Part shown: positions 9,487-19,846 of the stretch, one piece after another
How positions within the stretch are numbered: the stretch's first letter is position 1
Layout: every line of letters starts with the position of its first letter
Origin: Saprospiraceae bacterium
Lineage (GTDB): Bacteria > Bacteroidota > Bacteroidia > Chitinophagales > Saprospiraceae
Reading direction: 5' to 3'
Assembly (NCBI GenBank): GCA_022841345.1
Contig: JALHRR010000013.1
Location: forward strand, 50,216 to 114,215
Length of the DNA: 64,000 nucleotides
The notes under the pieces: generated by a model
What the model was told of the DNA's origin: nothing
The model's input: only the letters and a program-made list of their open reading frames with translations
Database searches by the model: none
Made by a program: the position numbers and the translations under genes

Positions 9487-12400
9487 TTATTCTTGTTTTA
9501 TCACACGTTTCGTTACATCTGGTAAACCTTCTGATTTAACCTTTATCATAAACATGCCATTTTGATATTGGCTAAGGACGATGGGATGTGTCGAGACGAC
9601 TTCATCCAATGTTTCAGTGAATAATAGTTTTCCTTCAAAACTATACACCTCTATTGATGCCTTTCTTCCGGCATACTGCATTAATTCTAAATTCAGTTCA
9701 CCATTTGTAGGATTGGGAAATGTCTTAAAATCCAACAAAGGAAAATCTGCATTCAGTAAATTATGTGATCCAATCATATAAGGTGAGATGAATTCTGATT
9801 CAGTTTTACTAACATTGTCAAATGTGGCCACAACAGTGCTGCTATTGTTATAGTTAGTCACTGTCAAGCCCAACTCAATACAACTATTCATACTTACATT
9901 AACAACTATGACCTGTTGCCATTGAGCACCATCAGCAGAAGTATAGGAAATAAATTGATTTCCCTGCCTTACTAATCTCAACCAAAATTTATTTAAAGAA
10001 GGAATATTTTGAGGCACAGCTGTTCCATTGGTTACACTTCTTACTTCTCTTCTGATTTGGTTCCCCATCCAGTTTGTACTGATCTGGACTTTTTTAGATC
10101 CAGGCGCATTAGATTCACGCATCACGATTCCAGCCCAACCTAAACCTCCACTGATTCCGGTTACCCTCGCTGTGATACTACCATTACCACAAAGTGTGCT
10201 TTGTGCAAATGCTGAAGCATCAGCATTGAAAGGGGGGCCATATAAGCAATTTGTACTTGTGGCAGTCCATACTTCAGTTGGAAAATCATAGGCGATTTCA
10301 TTACCTTCAGCGCAGTTAATTCCATCTATATTTTGACTCCATCCCGGAGGCAATCCGCTTACGGAAATTTGACTGATACATGAAGAAGAATTCCCATTTA
10401 TATCTGTAACATTTACAGAAACTTGTACATTTTCTCCAACCTGGGACGAATTAATATTATTAGGATTAAGGCTAATGTTTGCTATACCACAATTATCTGA
10501 GACATCAACTAAATCCCCGGCATCAAGAGGAATATTATCCTCACCATTGAAAGAAACAATATAAGGTAAACAATTAATAATGGGTGCTATATTATCTTCT
10601 ATATTTACTGTGAAGCTGCACTCCGAAGTATTGTTACCGCTGTCAGTAGCTGTCAGAAGAACCATCATGCTACCAGCATTGGTGACAGTTGTTCCGGGAA
10701 GCGGAGATTGAATAACAATAGGTGTCCCGCAGTTATCGTCAGAAATTGCAATCCCGGAGTAATCAGGAAGTAGCACAGAACAATCAACTCCCAGCATAAG
10801 AGTTTGAGTCTCCGGACAGCTCAGACCTGGACTAACTGTATCCTGCTTCATGACTGTGAATTCGCATTGAGAAGAATTATTACTTGCATCTGTTGCAGTA
10901 AGTGTTACAGTTATGTTGCCTGCATTAGTTTCAGGAGTTGTTGGTAAGGGAGATTGAGATATAAGCGGTACACCGCAATAGTCACTGGCTGAGGCCATAC
11001 CAGTAAAATCAGGTATTGTCACAGTACAGTCTTCATCCAAATAAATTATTTGAGAGGATGGACATGAAATCATAGGAGGCGTGACATCCGGAGTAAAAAT
11101 CACCTCAACAGACGAACTTGCAGAACATCCATTGTTCAATGTAGAAGTAATAACATAATTACCTCCCTGAGTGACAGCTATTTCCTGGTCGTTTGAAAAG
11201 AAATCTCCGTTAAATGTCCATTCGTAATTATCAGATGCAGGAACACTTAGTGTAGTTTCCAGAGTCAGGCAATCCAGAAACAAACCTTCAGAACTTGAAA
11301 TGGAAGCGTCAGGTATAGCTAGAATAGATATCGTATCAGAAGATATATACACACATCCATCTGCATTTGTAAATCTGTAAAAAACTAAATAATCACCGGC
11401 TGGAGTTCCTTCTATATTCCATAAAGCTGTGCCATCGGAATTATCAGTGAACTGTAAAATATCAGGATAAATAATGAATTCACCAGTTTCTCCGGGTCCG
11501 GGAGCCGGGCTTCCAGTTAATGAGATATCGCTATCGTTCAAGCAATTTTCTTCAGGTAGCCCGGAGATCTCAGGGATTATTGGATGCGTAATTAAAGAAA
11601 TATCATCGATTGCACCCGGAGGGTTATCTCCAAGTGAGCCATCATTCTTCCAGGTAAAGATCAATCGTTTAGTTACACATTGTCCACAATTCCCCAGATC
11701 ATCTCCTTTAATGGTATAGGTGTATGTTGCAGGACTTGTCCGATTCCATAATTGCGGAGCAGGGATACCACCCAACATATTAGCAGGAGCAGGAAGTAAA
11801 CCAGTGCCCAAATTAGCATTGCTGGCAACTGGATTGTAGGAGGTAGGAGCTAAACTTACAATAAGTGCGTCAAATGATGAAGTTTCTCCATCTGCCTTCC
11901 AGTTGAATGAAAGCGTAAATTCAGGTACATCAGGAGGGAAAGTAATATCCCTGTAAAAATGAACAACTGACGTAGATGTATTATTATAGGTGTGACTTGT
12001 GCCTCCATCTTGTGAGATATATGCAGACCTGTTATTAAATCCGGTAGGGACATTCCCCAGGTACCATTGATTGGTCACAGAACCATTTACCACTGTCCAG
12101 CCGTTAGCAGTAAATGTAGCCCCTGATTCAAAACCACCTTCAGCGGCTGGATTAATCAGCATAGCGAAAGGATCAAAAACACATGCACTTAAAGGATCAT
12201 ACGTTAAAGAAATATTATCAATAGCAGCAGGTGGATTATCTCCCAGAGAACCGTCATTTTTCCATGTGAATATAAGTCGCATAGTAACATCTTCACAACA
12301 ATTACCTATTGCTGCGCTACTTATATTGTAGGAAGCTGAAGCAACACCTGGCCGGTTCCATAATTGAGGTGCCTGATTTACGCCTAATCTATTTGCAGGT

Positions 12401-12870
12401 ACCGGGAGGACTCCAGTTCCTAAACTTACGTCGGAAGCAGCAGGAGTATAAGTAGTTGGTGCCAAACTTACCATCAAGGCATCAAATGAAGAAACTTCAC
12501 CATCAGCTTTCCAGTTAAAAGAAAGTGTAAAATCAGATACATTAGCAGGAAAGGTTACATCTCTGTAGAAATGCACAACTGAAATAGCAGAACCAGAAGT
12601 ATTAGTATAAGCATGACTCGTGCCTCCATCATTTGAGATGTAAGCCGATCTTCCGGAAAATCCTGTTGCTACATTACCCAGAAACCATTGGTTGGTGACC
12701 GACCCATTGACAACAGTCCAGCCATTACTTTCAAAGCTGGTACCATTTTCAAATCCACCATCTCCTGTAGGACTTATCAGTACCTGAGCAAAGATGGAAT
12801 TTGAATTGTAAAGTAAACAAAACAATAAAAGTAAAAGAAATTGAAAGGGAGGATACTTATTTGTACGCAT
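9487..12870 (-). CDS. Secreted HYR-repeat protein with duplicated N-terminal module, T9SS type A signal
   Basis: The ATG at 12870 gives a signal peptide (MRTNKYPPFQFLLLLLFCLL ... FAQ) and 1127 residues. Two near-identical ~190-residue modules (each with NGWTVVNGSVTNQW, FTLSFNWKADGE, DNISLTYDP-like ends) occur near the N-terminus, probably jelly-roll carbohydrate- or cell-binding units. They are followed by Ig-like and hyalin-repeat (HYR) domains with the motif GxxxVxxTATDxSGNNTSECSFTV, then a LamG-like unit. The last ~80 residues (FKTFPNPTNGELNLELM ... VTKRVIKQE) are the T9SS type A sorting domain. A surface or secreted adhesin is likely. The duplicated module is also visible at DNA level. 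Its substrate is not known. Confidence 0.88.
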   Translation of the reverse strand: MRTNKYPPFQFLLLLLFCLLYNSNSIFAQVLISPTGDGGFENGTSFESNGWTVVNGSVTNQWFLGNVATGFSGRSAYISNDGGTSHAYTNTSGSAISVVHFYRDVTFPANVSDFTLSFNWKADGEVSSFDALMVSLAPTTYTPAASDVSLGTGVLPVPANRLGVNQAPQLWNRPGVASASYNISSAAIGNCCEDVTMRLIFTWKNDGSLGDNPPAAIDNISLTYDPLSACVFDPFAMLINPAAEGGFESGATFTANGWTVVNGSVTNQWYLGNVPTGFNNRSAYISQDGGTSHTYNNTSTSVVHFYRDITFPPDVPEFTLSFNWKADGETSSFDALIVSLAPTSYNPVASNANLGTGLLPAPANMLGGIPAPQLWNRTSPATYTYTIKGDDLGNCGQCVTKRLIFTWKNDGSLGDNPPGAIDDISLITHPIIPEISGLPEENCLNDSDISLTGSPAPGPGETGEFIIYPDILQFTDNSDGTALWNIEGTPAGDYLVFYRFTNADGCVYISSDTISILAIPDASISSSEGLFLDCLTLETTLSVPASDNYEWTFNGDFFSNDQEIAVTQGGNYVITSTLNNGCSASSSVEVIFTPDVTPPMISCPSSQIIYLDEDCTVTIPDFTGMASASDYCGVPLISQSPLPTTPETNAGNITVTLTATDASNNSSQCEFTVMKQDTVSPGLSCPETQTLMLGVDCSVLLPDYSGIAISDDNCGTPIVIQSPLPGTTVTNAGSMMVLLTATDSGNNTSECSFTVNIEDNIAPIINCLPYIVSFNGEDNIPLDAGDLVDVSDNCGIANISLNPNNINSSQVGENVQVSVNVTDINGNSSSCISQISVSGLPPGWSQNIDGINCAEGNEIAYDFPTEVWTATSTNCLYGPPFNADASAFAQSTLCGNGSITARVTGISGGLGWAGIVMRESNAPGSKKVQISTNWMGNQIRREVRSVTNGTAVPQNIPSLNKFWLRLVRQGNQFISYTSADGAQWQQVIVVNVSMNSCIELGLTVTNYNNSSTVVATFDNVSKTESEFISPYMIGSHNLLNADFPLLDFKTFPNPTNGELNLELMQYAGRKASIEVYSFEGKLLFTETLDEVVSTHPIVLSQYQNGMFMIKVKSEGLPDVTKRVIKQE

Positions 12871-13047
12871 GAGAATAGGTAAATTAAAAAGAGTTGCAGA
12901 GTAATTCAACGCCACTAATTCTCACCCACATCAACAAAATTAGAAAATCGAATATTTTTTTGCAAGTTTTAAATATATTTTATTGTCGAAATAATTCATT
13001 ATTTATGTAATAGTGTTACTAAATACAATTAAATAAATGTTAAGTAA

Positions 13048-13078
13048 TTTGCTTATATAAAATACACCTGTATATTTG
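13048..13078 (+). promoter_or_regulatory. Bacteroidota-type promoter for the met operon
   Basis: TTTG at 13048-13051 and TATATTTG at 13071-13078 are separated by 19 bases. This matches the Bacteroidota primary sigma consensus (TTTG, 19-21 bases, TAnnTTTG). Transcription would begin near 13085, about 45 bases before the riboswitch. Confidence 0.75.
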
Positions 13079-13130
13079 TGTCGTCGAATGTTTCTATTCC
13101 CAGTTACCATTCTTGGACCAATGGTAGTTG

Positions 13131-13235
13131 ATTTATAGAGAAGAGGTGAGAGACAGGCTCTGTGATCCTCTAGCAACCCTTCCCAAGGGAAGAAGGTGCT
13201 AAATCCTGTCCTAATATATTTTAGGGTATATAAAT
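13131..13235 (+). promoter_or_regulatory. SAM-I (S-box) riboswitch
   Basis: The element shows the conserved S-box blocks in order: AGAGGTGAGAGA, GGCTC-TGTGAT, CCTCTAGCAACC, a P3 hairpin CTTCCC-AA-GGGAAG, then AGGTGCTAAATCC. P2 pairs AGAGG (about 13142) with CCTCT. A P1 closing stem is available between ATTTATA (13131-13137) and TATAAAT (13229-13235), enclosing an extra small hairpin CCTAA/TTAGG near the 3' end, which recalls SAM-I/IV variants. The P1 3' strand ends 8 bases before the leader ATG at 13244, so SAM binding could limit translation of the leader ORF. Location upstream of metY-metX-hom fits methionine control. The assignment is by motif. The exact 3' architecture is inferred. Confidence 0.85.
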
Positions 13236-13243
13236 TTAACAAG

Positions 13244-13384
13244 ATGACCGCTTTTCAAATTCAAAGTCTTTCTGACGAGTCTTCGTCAACATTGCAAATT
13301 CACATTGCAAACACTTCTCCTGTATTAAATTCTGCACAGCCAATGCACATGTCAATGTGTTGTTGTCGCTGCTGTTGTTGTTGA
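13244..13384 (+). CDS. Met/Cys-rich leader peptide (candidate attenuator ORF)
   Basis: This is a 46-codon ORF between the SAM riboswitch and metY. Its sequence ends QPMHMSMCCCRCCCC: three Met codons (13343, 13349, 13355) alternate with His and Ser, then seven Cys codons flank one Arg (13358-13381), followed directly by TGA. Such runs of regulatory codons are typical of leader peptides that make ribosome position depend on charged tRNA, here Met-tRNA and Cys-tRNA. The operon makes homocysteine from O-acetylhomoserine and sulfide, so both amino acids are relevant. Alternative hairpins follow at 13411-13461. I know of no formal name for it. Function is inference, but the coding pattern is very unlikely to be chance. 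Confidence 0.75.
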   Translation: MTAFQIQSLSDESSSTLQIHIANTSPVLNSAQPMHMSMCCCRCCCC

Positions 13385-13410
13385 TTCCATATCACATAAC
13401 GGTATCCTGA

Positions 13411-13510
13411 CCCATTAAGGGCTTGCTATGCATTTTACTTTGCCCTGCAACCTGAAGGGGCCTCTGGTATTATTCCATTTTTATCAATTTTTTCCCATTT
13501 TTTCATTTTT
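13411..13510 (+). promoter_or_regulatory. Candidate attenuator with mutually exclusive hairpins
   Basis: Just past the leader stop, AGGGC (13418-13422) is exactly complementary to GCCCT (13442-13446). The same GCCCT can instead pair with AGGGGC (13456-13461). CCC at 13411 may also pair with GGG at 13419. A strongly T-rich tract runs from about 13466 to 13510, before metY at 13525. Mutually exclusive pairings plus a T-rich tract are the layout of an attenuator. The stems are short, so the fold is uncertain. Confidence 0.45.
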
Positions 13511-13512
13511 AA

Positions 13513-14844
<1,332 letters not shown>

Positions 14845-14851
14845 TCTTTTG

Positions 14852-14886
14852 AAAAAGTCCACTCCGGTATCGTGAGTGGACTTTTT
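14852..14886 (+). terminator. Intra-operon hairpin terminator between metY and metX
   Basis: A perfect 13-base inverted repeat (AAAAAGTCCACTC at 14852-14864 and GAGTGGACTTTTT at 14874-14886) with a 9-base loop is followed by AATA and a run of eight T. It lies 8 bases after the metY stop and about 30 before metX. It looks like an intrinsic terminator and could reduce readthrough into metX and hom. Confidence 0.75.
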
Positions 14887-14918
14887 AATATTTTTTTTCA
14901 AAAAACACAGAATTCAAC

Positions 14919-15986
14919 ATGCCGACTTTTCAATATAATAATGCTTACAAACTGGAAAACGGATCAGTTTTGCCCGAATTTCATTTGGAATATCAGACCT
15001 GGGGAAGCCTAAATGAAGATCAGTCAAACGTAGTATGGGTTTGTCATGCCCTGACAGCTAACGCCGACGCAGTTGATTGGTGGCCGGGACTTATAGGACC
15101 TGACTGCTTGTTTAATCCTGAAGAACATTTCATCATTTGTGCAAATATGCTGGGCTCTTGCTATGGCTCCAGTTCTGCTACAGACATCAATCCTCTTACA
15201 GGAGAACCGTACTTTCATGATTTTCCGGTATACACCATCAGAGACATAGTGGGGACATTAGAATTGCTTAGACAACACATTCAAATAGAGCATATTGAGG
15301 TATTACTGGGCGGTTCAATGGGTGGACAACAGGCATTGGAATGGGCCATATTGAAACCTGAAATTTTCAATTATCTTATTCCTATAGCTACCAATGCAAG
15401 ACATTCAGCGTGGGGGATTGCATTCAATGAGTCACAAAGACTGGCATTGGCTGCAGATCCGGGCTGGAAAGAACGAAGAGCGGATGCAGGCCAAGCCGGA
15501 TTAAAAGCAGCAAGAGCTATTGCTATGCTTTCCTACAGGCATTATGATACTTATGTTGAATTCCAAACGGAGGCGGATGACAACAAGCTCGAACATTTCA
15601 GAGCAACCACTTATCAATCTTATCAGGGTGACAAATTGGTAAAACGATTTAATGCCTTTGCCTATTACTACCTTTCAAAAGCAATGGACTCTCATAATTT
15701 GGGAAGAGGAAGAGAAAGTGTGGAAAAAGCAATGTCTTTAATTCAGGCAAAAACCTTAGTGATAGCTATTAGTTCTGATTTGTTATTTCCACAAATAGAG
15801 CAAGAATATCTTGCAAAGTATATTCCCGGGGCGCAATTTATCAGTATTGATTCGAGATTCGGGCATGATGGATTTTTAATTGAAACAGAATCTCTGTCTA
15901 CACATATTCAATTCTTCATCCAAAAGAATAAATCAGTCACAAAAGGTCCGGATTTCATTTCCAAAGCCGCAACTATCTTAATTTAA
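14919..15986 (+). CDS. metX: Homoserine O-acetyltransferase
   Basis: 355 residues of the alpha/beta-hydrolase-fold MetX family. It transfers acetyl from acetyl-CoA to homoserine, giving the substrate of MetY. The nucleophile elbow GGSMGGQQALEWA (Ser about 133) and the C-terminal FGHDGFLIET containing the catalytic His are clear, and ISSDLLFP carries the likely Asp. The early block VWVCHALTANADAVDWWPG matches the family oxyanion-hole region. It is 6 bases upstream of the homoserine dehydrogenase gene and so co-transcribed with it. Serine-versus-homoserine specificity cannot be read directly, but context favours homoserine. Confidence 0.93.
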   Translation: MPTFQYNNAYKLENGSVLPEFHLEYQTWGSLNEDQSNVVWVCHALTANADAVDWWPGLIGPDCLFNPEEHFIICANMLGSCYGSSSATDINPLTGEPYFHDFPVYTIRDIVGTLELLRQHIQIEHIEVLLGGSMGGQQALEWAILKPEIFNYLIPIATNARHSAWGIAFNESQRLALAADPGWKERRADAGQAGLKAARAIAMLSYRHYDTYVEFQTEADDNKLEHFRATTYQSYQGDKLVKRFNAFAYYYLSKAMDSHNLGRGRESVEKAMSLIQAKTLVIAISSDLLFPQIEQEYLAKYIPGAQFISIDSRFGHDGFLIETESLSTHIQFFIQKNKSVTKGPDFISKAATILI

Positions 15987-15992
15987 TCTGTC

Positions 15993-17222
15993 ATGATTCA
16001 AACACTTCAAAAAATGTCTGTATCGGGAATAAACTCTCAGCGTGTCCACCGGATTGCATTGTTGGGATATGGTGTAGTAGGTCAGGGCTTATTTCAGATT
16101 GTGAAAAATGATTTGAAATCAAAGTTCCAGCTGAATGGTATCAGTATAAGGGATATTGCTAAGACAAGAAATATACCGCATTATCATTTCCAAAACACTT
16201 CAAGTGAATTAGTACATAATGTTGATGTTGAAAGTGTTATCGAAGCGACTGACGATCCTGACTTTGCCTGGAAAATGCTTTTACTGGCGACAAGTCTGGG
16301 CAAAAATTACATCAGTTCAAACAAGAAAATGATTGCCCCAAATCTCGAAAAAATTGTTCAGTTGCAGGAAAACGAAAGATCTTCCATATTATATGAGGCT
16401 TCCGCTGCGGGAGCTATCCCGATTATCAGAACACTGGAGAGTTATTTTTCAGAGGAACCCATTGTAAAATTAAGAGGCATCATCAATGGCTCATCAAATT
16501 ATATACTAAGCAAAATATTTATTGAGGAAAAAGAATTTGATGAGGCACTGGATGAAGCAATCAAACTGGGATTTGCTGAATCGAATCCGATCTTTGACCT
16601 GAACGGATCAGATGTTCAGAGTAAACTGATTATATTAGGATTGCACGCATTTGGACTGATAGTTCATGAAGATGAGGTCTTCTTTTCGGGCATTGAGCAT
16701 TTAAGACAGATTGATGTCGAATATGCAAAAGAAAGAAATTGCAGGATTAGATTGCTGGCAAATGCTGAACACAATCCTGATGGCTGTGTGTCACTTTATG
16801 TGATTCCTTCACTTGTAAAAGCTAATGATCCACTTTACAATATTAATGCAGAACTAAATGCCATTGAAATAGAGGGAAAATATTCCGGGAAACATTTATT
16901 CAGTGGTAAAGGTGCAGGGGCCTACCCTACTGCTTCTGCTTTGGTGTCTGACCTGCAAGCTGCCTCAGAAGGTTTTAAATATAAATACTCAAAGTATCAT
17001 AAAGCAACTGGAAAAGTTCTTGATGATCAAAAAGTGTTGTCTGTCTATGTAAGGTATTCTGTTCCTGCTCAATTCAATTCAACTGACTTTGAATCCTTGC
17101 AATCCGGATTTGCAACTGATGATGGCTTTGTTGTCGAAGGAAAGATCAAATTGTCCACTCTGCTATCTAATTCCTGTTTTAAAGAAGATCAAATATTTGT
17201 AATGGAGATACCATCTGCTTAG
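15993..17222 (+). CDS. hom: Homoserine dehydrogenase
   Basis: 409 residues. The N-terminal Rossmann motif LLGYGVVGQGLFQIV, the KKMIAPN block and the substrate-domain signature GIINGSSNYILSKI are those of homoserine dehydrogenase, which reduces aspartate semialdehyde to homoserine with NAD(P)H. It lacks an N-terminal aspartokinase domain and there is no obvious ACT domain, although the C-terminal ~80 residues (VLSVYVRYSVPA...) could be a degenerate regulatory end. As the third gene after metY and metX it supplies homoserine, so the operon covers aspartate semialdehyde to homocysteine. The upstream riboswitch and leader probably control all three genes. Confidence 0.92.
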   Translation: MIQTLQKMSVSGINSQRVHRIALLGYGVVGQGLFQIVKNDLKSKFQLNGISIRDIAKTRNIPHYHFQNTSSELVHNVDVESVIEATDDPDFAWKMLLLATSLGKNYISSNKKMIAPNLEKIVQLQENERSSILYEASAAGAIPIIRTLESYFSEEPIVKLRGIINGSSNYILSKIFIEEKEFDEALDEAIKLGFAESNPIFDLNGSDVQSKLIILGLHAFGLIVHEDEVFFSGIEHLRQIDVEYAKERNCRIRLLANAEHNPDGCVSLYVIPSLVKANDPLYNINAELNAIEIEGKYSGKHLFSGKGAGAYPTASALVSDLQAASEGFKYKYSKYHKATGKVLDDQKVLSVYVRYSVPAQFNSTDFESLQSGFATDDGFVVEGKIKLSTLLSNSCFKEDQIFVMEIPSA

Positions 17223-17325
17223 TTATAAAGATTTACAAATTTTTAGGTATTGCTTCGATAGTTTAAATATAAATGTCTAATTTAGCATAAAAGGAAACGC
17301 TGCTGTCTCCGGGAAAAATATTTTT

Positions 17326-17892
17326 ATGCGCATAAGAAAACAACTTAGTCCGCTTTTGTTCAGATCGATATTGATCATGTTTCTGAATATAGTAGTACCG
17401 ATCAGTGTGACAACTAAGATAAATGCTCAAACAGGGTTTGATGACATTGCCGGGCCACAATTGAATTCTATCAATTTGCATTTGCTGGGCGATGGTTCGA
17501 TTCTATCAAGTACATATGAGCGTTTGATTCCGTTAAAAAAAAGCATAGATATTTCTGCCCGCGGAGGTTTGGGATATACTAAGGAATTTCAGGTTTGTGT
17601 TTTTGGTCCATGTCAATTCTCAGCAGTTCCGGCAAGATTAACTTTGGTTCATTCACTCACAACAAATTTAGGAGGACCAAGATTTTACTTTGAAGCTGGT
17701 TTAGGTGCTAATTTTATTGTCGATCCTGAAGGCAATCTTTACCTGCCTTATGTTAGCGGAGGAATTCGCTGGAATACTTTTGGGGTTCTTCCTTTTGTCA
17801 TCAGGGCATATTTTAACTACGGATTCTTTGATAGCAACCAAATCATTTACGCATTTGTGCCTTTAGGATTGAGTATCGGCTTTAGGTTTTAA
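17326..17892 (+). CDS. Predicted outer-membrane beta-barrel protein, unknown role
   Basis: 188 residues with an N-terminal signal sequence (RSILIMFLNIVVPISVTTKINAQ). The mature part is built of alternating amphipathic strands (INLHLLGDGSILSSTYERLI, FYFEAGLGANFIV, LPFVIRAYFNYGFF) ending in LGLSIGFRF, an aromatic-terminated strand typical of outer-membrane barrels. It lies 103 bases after hom on the same strand, without a clear functional link. I do not recognise the family. Confidence 0.7.
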   Translation: MRIRKQLSPLLFRSILIMFLNIVVPISVTTKINAQTGFDDIAGPQLNSINLHLLGDGSILSSTYERLIPLKKSIDISARGGLGYTKEFQVCVFGPCQFSAVPARLTLVHSLTTNLGGPRFYFEAGLGANFIVDPEGNLYLPYVSGGIRWNTFGVLPFVIRAYFNYGFFDSNQIIYAFVPLGLSIGFRF

Positions 17893-17988
17893 TGATTATA
17901 ACCAAAGAACCATTTTTATAATGAACCAAATGCTGTCTAAAAATATTATCTCTTTGGTTTTCAAATTATAATCACAATTCTATCCATT

Positions 17989-18642
17989 ATGAATATTGCA
18001 GTACTTGGCACAGGATCGGTAGGAAGCACTATAGGCACGAAGTTAATTGAGCTCGGGCACAATGTTATGATGGGTTCCAGGACATCGAACAACGAAAAGG
18101 CATTAACCTGGTTGGGAAATCACACAAAAAATGCTTCTGCCGGAACATTTGCGGAGGCTGCATCCTTTGGGCATGTCATCCTGAATTGCACCGCCGGAAC
18201 AGCCACGATGGAAGTGTTGCAATTGGCTGGAGAATCAAATATAGCCGGCAAGGTTTTGCTTGATATCGCGAACCCGCTTGATTTTAGTAAAGGCTTCCCT
18301 CCTTCTTTGTCAATTGTGAATACTCATTCCCTTGCAGAAGAAATCCAAAATACCTACCCTACAGTCCGGGTTGTTAAAGCACTGAATACTATGTGGGCCG
18401 GACTGATGGTAAATCCTTCAATGATCAATGGCGGGGACCACAATACATTCATATGCGGAAATGATGCCGAAGCCAAATCCATCGCCATTCAATTTCTCAA
18501 ATCTTTCGGCTGGAAAGATGAAAATATATTAGACCTGGGAGATATCAGTAAAGCAAGAGGACTTGAAATGTATCTGCCGCTATGGCTGAGCATCTATGGT
18601 GCGACAAATAATGGTGCTTTTAATATTAAGATTGTGAGCTGA
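17989..18642 (+). CDS. NADP oxidoreductase, coenzyme F420-dependent-like family
   Basis: 217 residues starting MNIAVLGTGSVGSTIGTKLIELGHNVMMGSR, a classic Rossmann GxGxxG nucleotide-binding start with an Arg that suits NADP. The fold and length match the family named after F420-dependent NADP reductase. Many bacterial members do not use F420 and have unknown substrates. VKALNTMWAGLMVNPS and the C-terminal LEMYLPLWLSIYG are family features. Convergent with hemW, 12 bases apart. Confidence 0.8.
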   Translation: MNIAVLGTGSVGSTIGTKLIELGHNVMMGSRTSNNEKALTWLGNHTKNASAGTFAEAASFGHVILNCTAGTATMEVLQLAGESNIAGKVLLDIANPLDFSKGFPPSLSIVNTHSLAEEIQNTYPTVRVVKALNTMWAGLMVNPSMINGGDHNTFICGNDAEAKSIAIQFLKSFGWKDENILDLGDISKARGLEMYLPLWLSIYGATNNGAFNIKIVS

Positions 18643-18654
18643 ATGTTTTCCTTT

Positions 18655-19782
18655 TCACTCCATAAACAAAGCAGAAGAAATATAATCCGCCATTAATTTA
18701 CCTTCCGTGGTTAAGAGGTACACTTGTCCATTCCAATGCACGAAGCCATTATTTACAAATTCTTTGATGGAATTTTCAAAAGTATTTGACCAGCCTGTTT
18801 GCAGTGTATCAGGAAATGCTGGATCCAACCCCCATTTTGTGCGCAAACGGGTGAGAATCCATTCGTTGTAATGGTCCTTTAATGACAGGTGTTCCGTTTC
18901 TAGCGGTAGAATGGAGTCATTCAGGCTTTTGATATATTGCAGATTATTAGCCACATTCCAGGACCGACCTGATCCATCAAATGAATGAGCTGATGGACCT
19001 AATCCCAGATAGGATGATCCTTTCCAATAAGCTGAATTATGTATTGCGTACCGCTCATTCTTTGCGAAATTGGAGATTTCGTAGTGTTCATAGCCATGGA
19101 GTTCAGCAAATTCCATTAATATCCTGAATTGTCGCTCTGCATCAGCTTCCAAAGGAGCAAACTCAGGTTTCTTTTTCACCGCTTTAGCCAATGGCGTCCC
19201 GGTCTCCAGTGTGAGCGCATAACAGGAAAGATGCTCCATCCCTATTTCATTAGCTATTTTAAGATTGTTCAACCACACATCATCACTCATTCCCGGAGTT
19301 CCATAGATGAGATCAATCGTAAACTTATCAAATCCGGCATCTTCTGCCAAAATGATACAATCCAATGCTTCTCCCGCATTATGAGCCCTTTTCATGAAAA
19401 TCAAATCTTCTTCCCGGAAAGACTGAATCCCAATACTCAGACGGTCTATAAGAGTTTCATTTCTAAGTCTTAGGATATAATCACTTTTCAAATCATCAGG
19501 ATTGGCTTCTAAGGTAACTTCTTTCAATGCGGACAGATCAAAATACTTTTCAATTGTTCCGAATATCGAATTCAATTCCTCAATGCTCAGCAAAGAAGGA
19601 GTTCCACCTCCAAAGTAAATGGTATCTAATAATTTATCCTCAAGGTAATTAGCCCGTAATTCTATTTCTTTGTGCAGAGCATTCAGGAGCGCCCCCTTGT
19701 GAGCCAGAGAAGTTGAAAAGTGAAAATTGCAATAATTGCAGGCCTGCTTACAAAATGGAATATGAATATAGATGCCGGCCAC
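18655..19782 (-). CDS. hemW: Radical SAM heme chaperone HemW (coproporphyrinogen oxidase-like)
   Basis: 375 residues. The radical-SAM CxxxCxxC cluster motif is at residues 11-18 (FCKQACNYCNF), with GGGTPSLLS and the HemN-like LSIGIQSF segment. Length and the absence of an HemN N-terminal extension point to HemW, which binds and delivers heme to haemoproteins, rather than the oxygen-independent coproporphyrinogen oxidase HemN. The C-terminal HemN_C-like region (WILTRLRTKWGLD) is present. Divergent from the BamA-like gene with 64 bases between. Confidence 0.9.
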   Translation of the reverse strand: MAGIYIHIPFCKQACNYCNFHFSTSLAHKGALLNALHKEIELRANYLEDKLLDTIYFGGGTPSLLSIEELNSIFGTIEKYFDLSALKEVTLEANPDDLKSDYILRLRNETLIDRLSIGIQSFREEDLIFMKRAHNAGEALDCIILAEDAGFDKFTIDLIYGTPGMSDDVWLNNLKIANEIGMEHLSCYALTLETGTPLAKAVKKKPEFAPLEADAERQFRILMEFAELHGYEHYEISNFAKNERYAIHNSAYWKGSSYLGLGPSAHSFDGSGRSWNVANNLQYIKSLNDSILPLETEHLSLKDHYNEWILTRLRTKWGLDPAFPDTLQTGWSNTFENSIKEFVNNGFVHWNGQVYLLTTEGKLMADYISSALFME

Positions 19783-19846
19783 GAACTTAGTATTTATAAT
19801 AACTTACTTAAAAAGCGGTTTTACCTTTGCATAAAACAAGGCTGAA

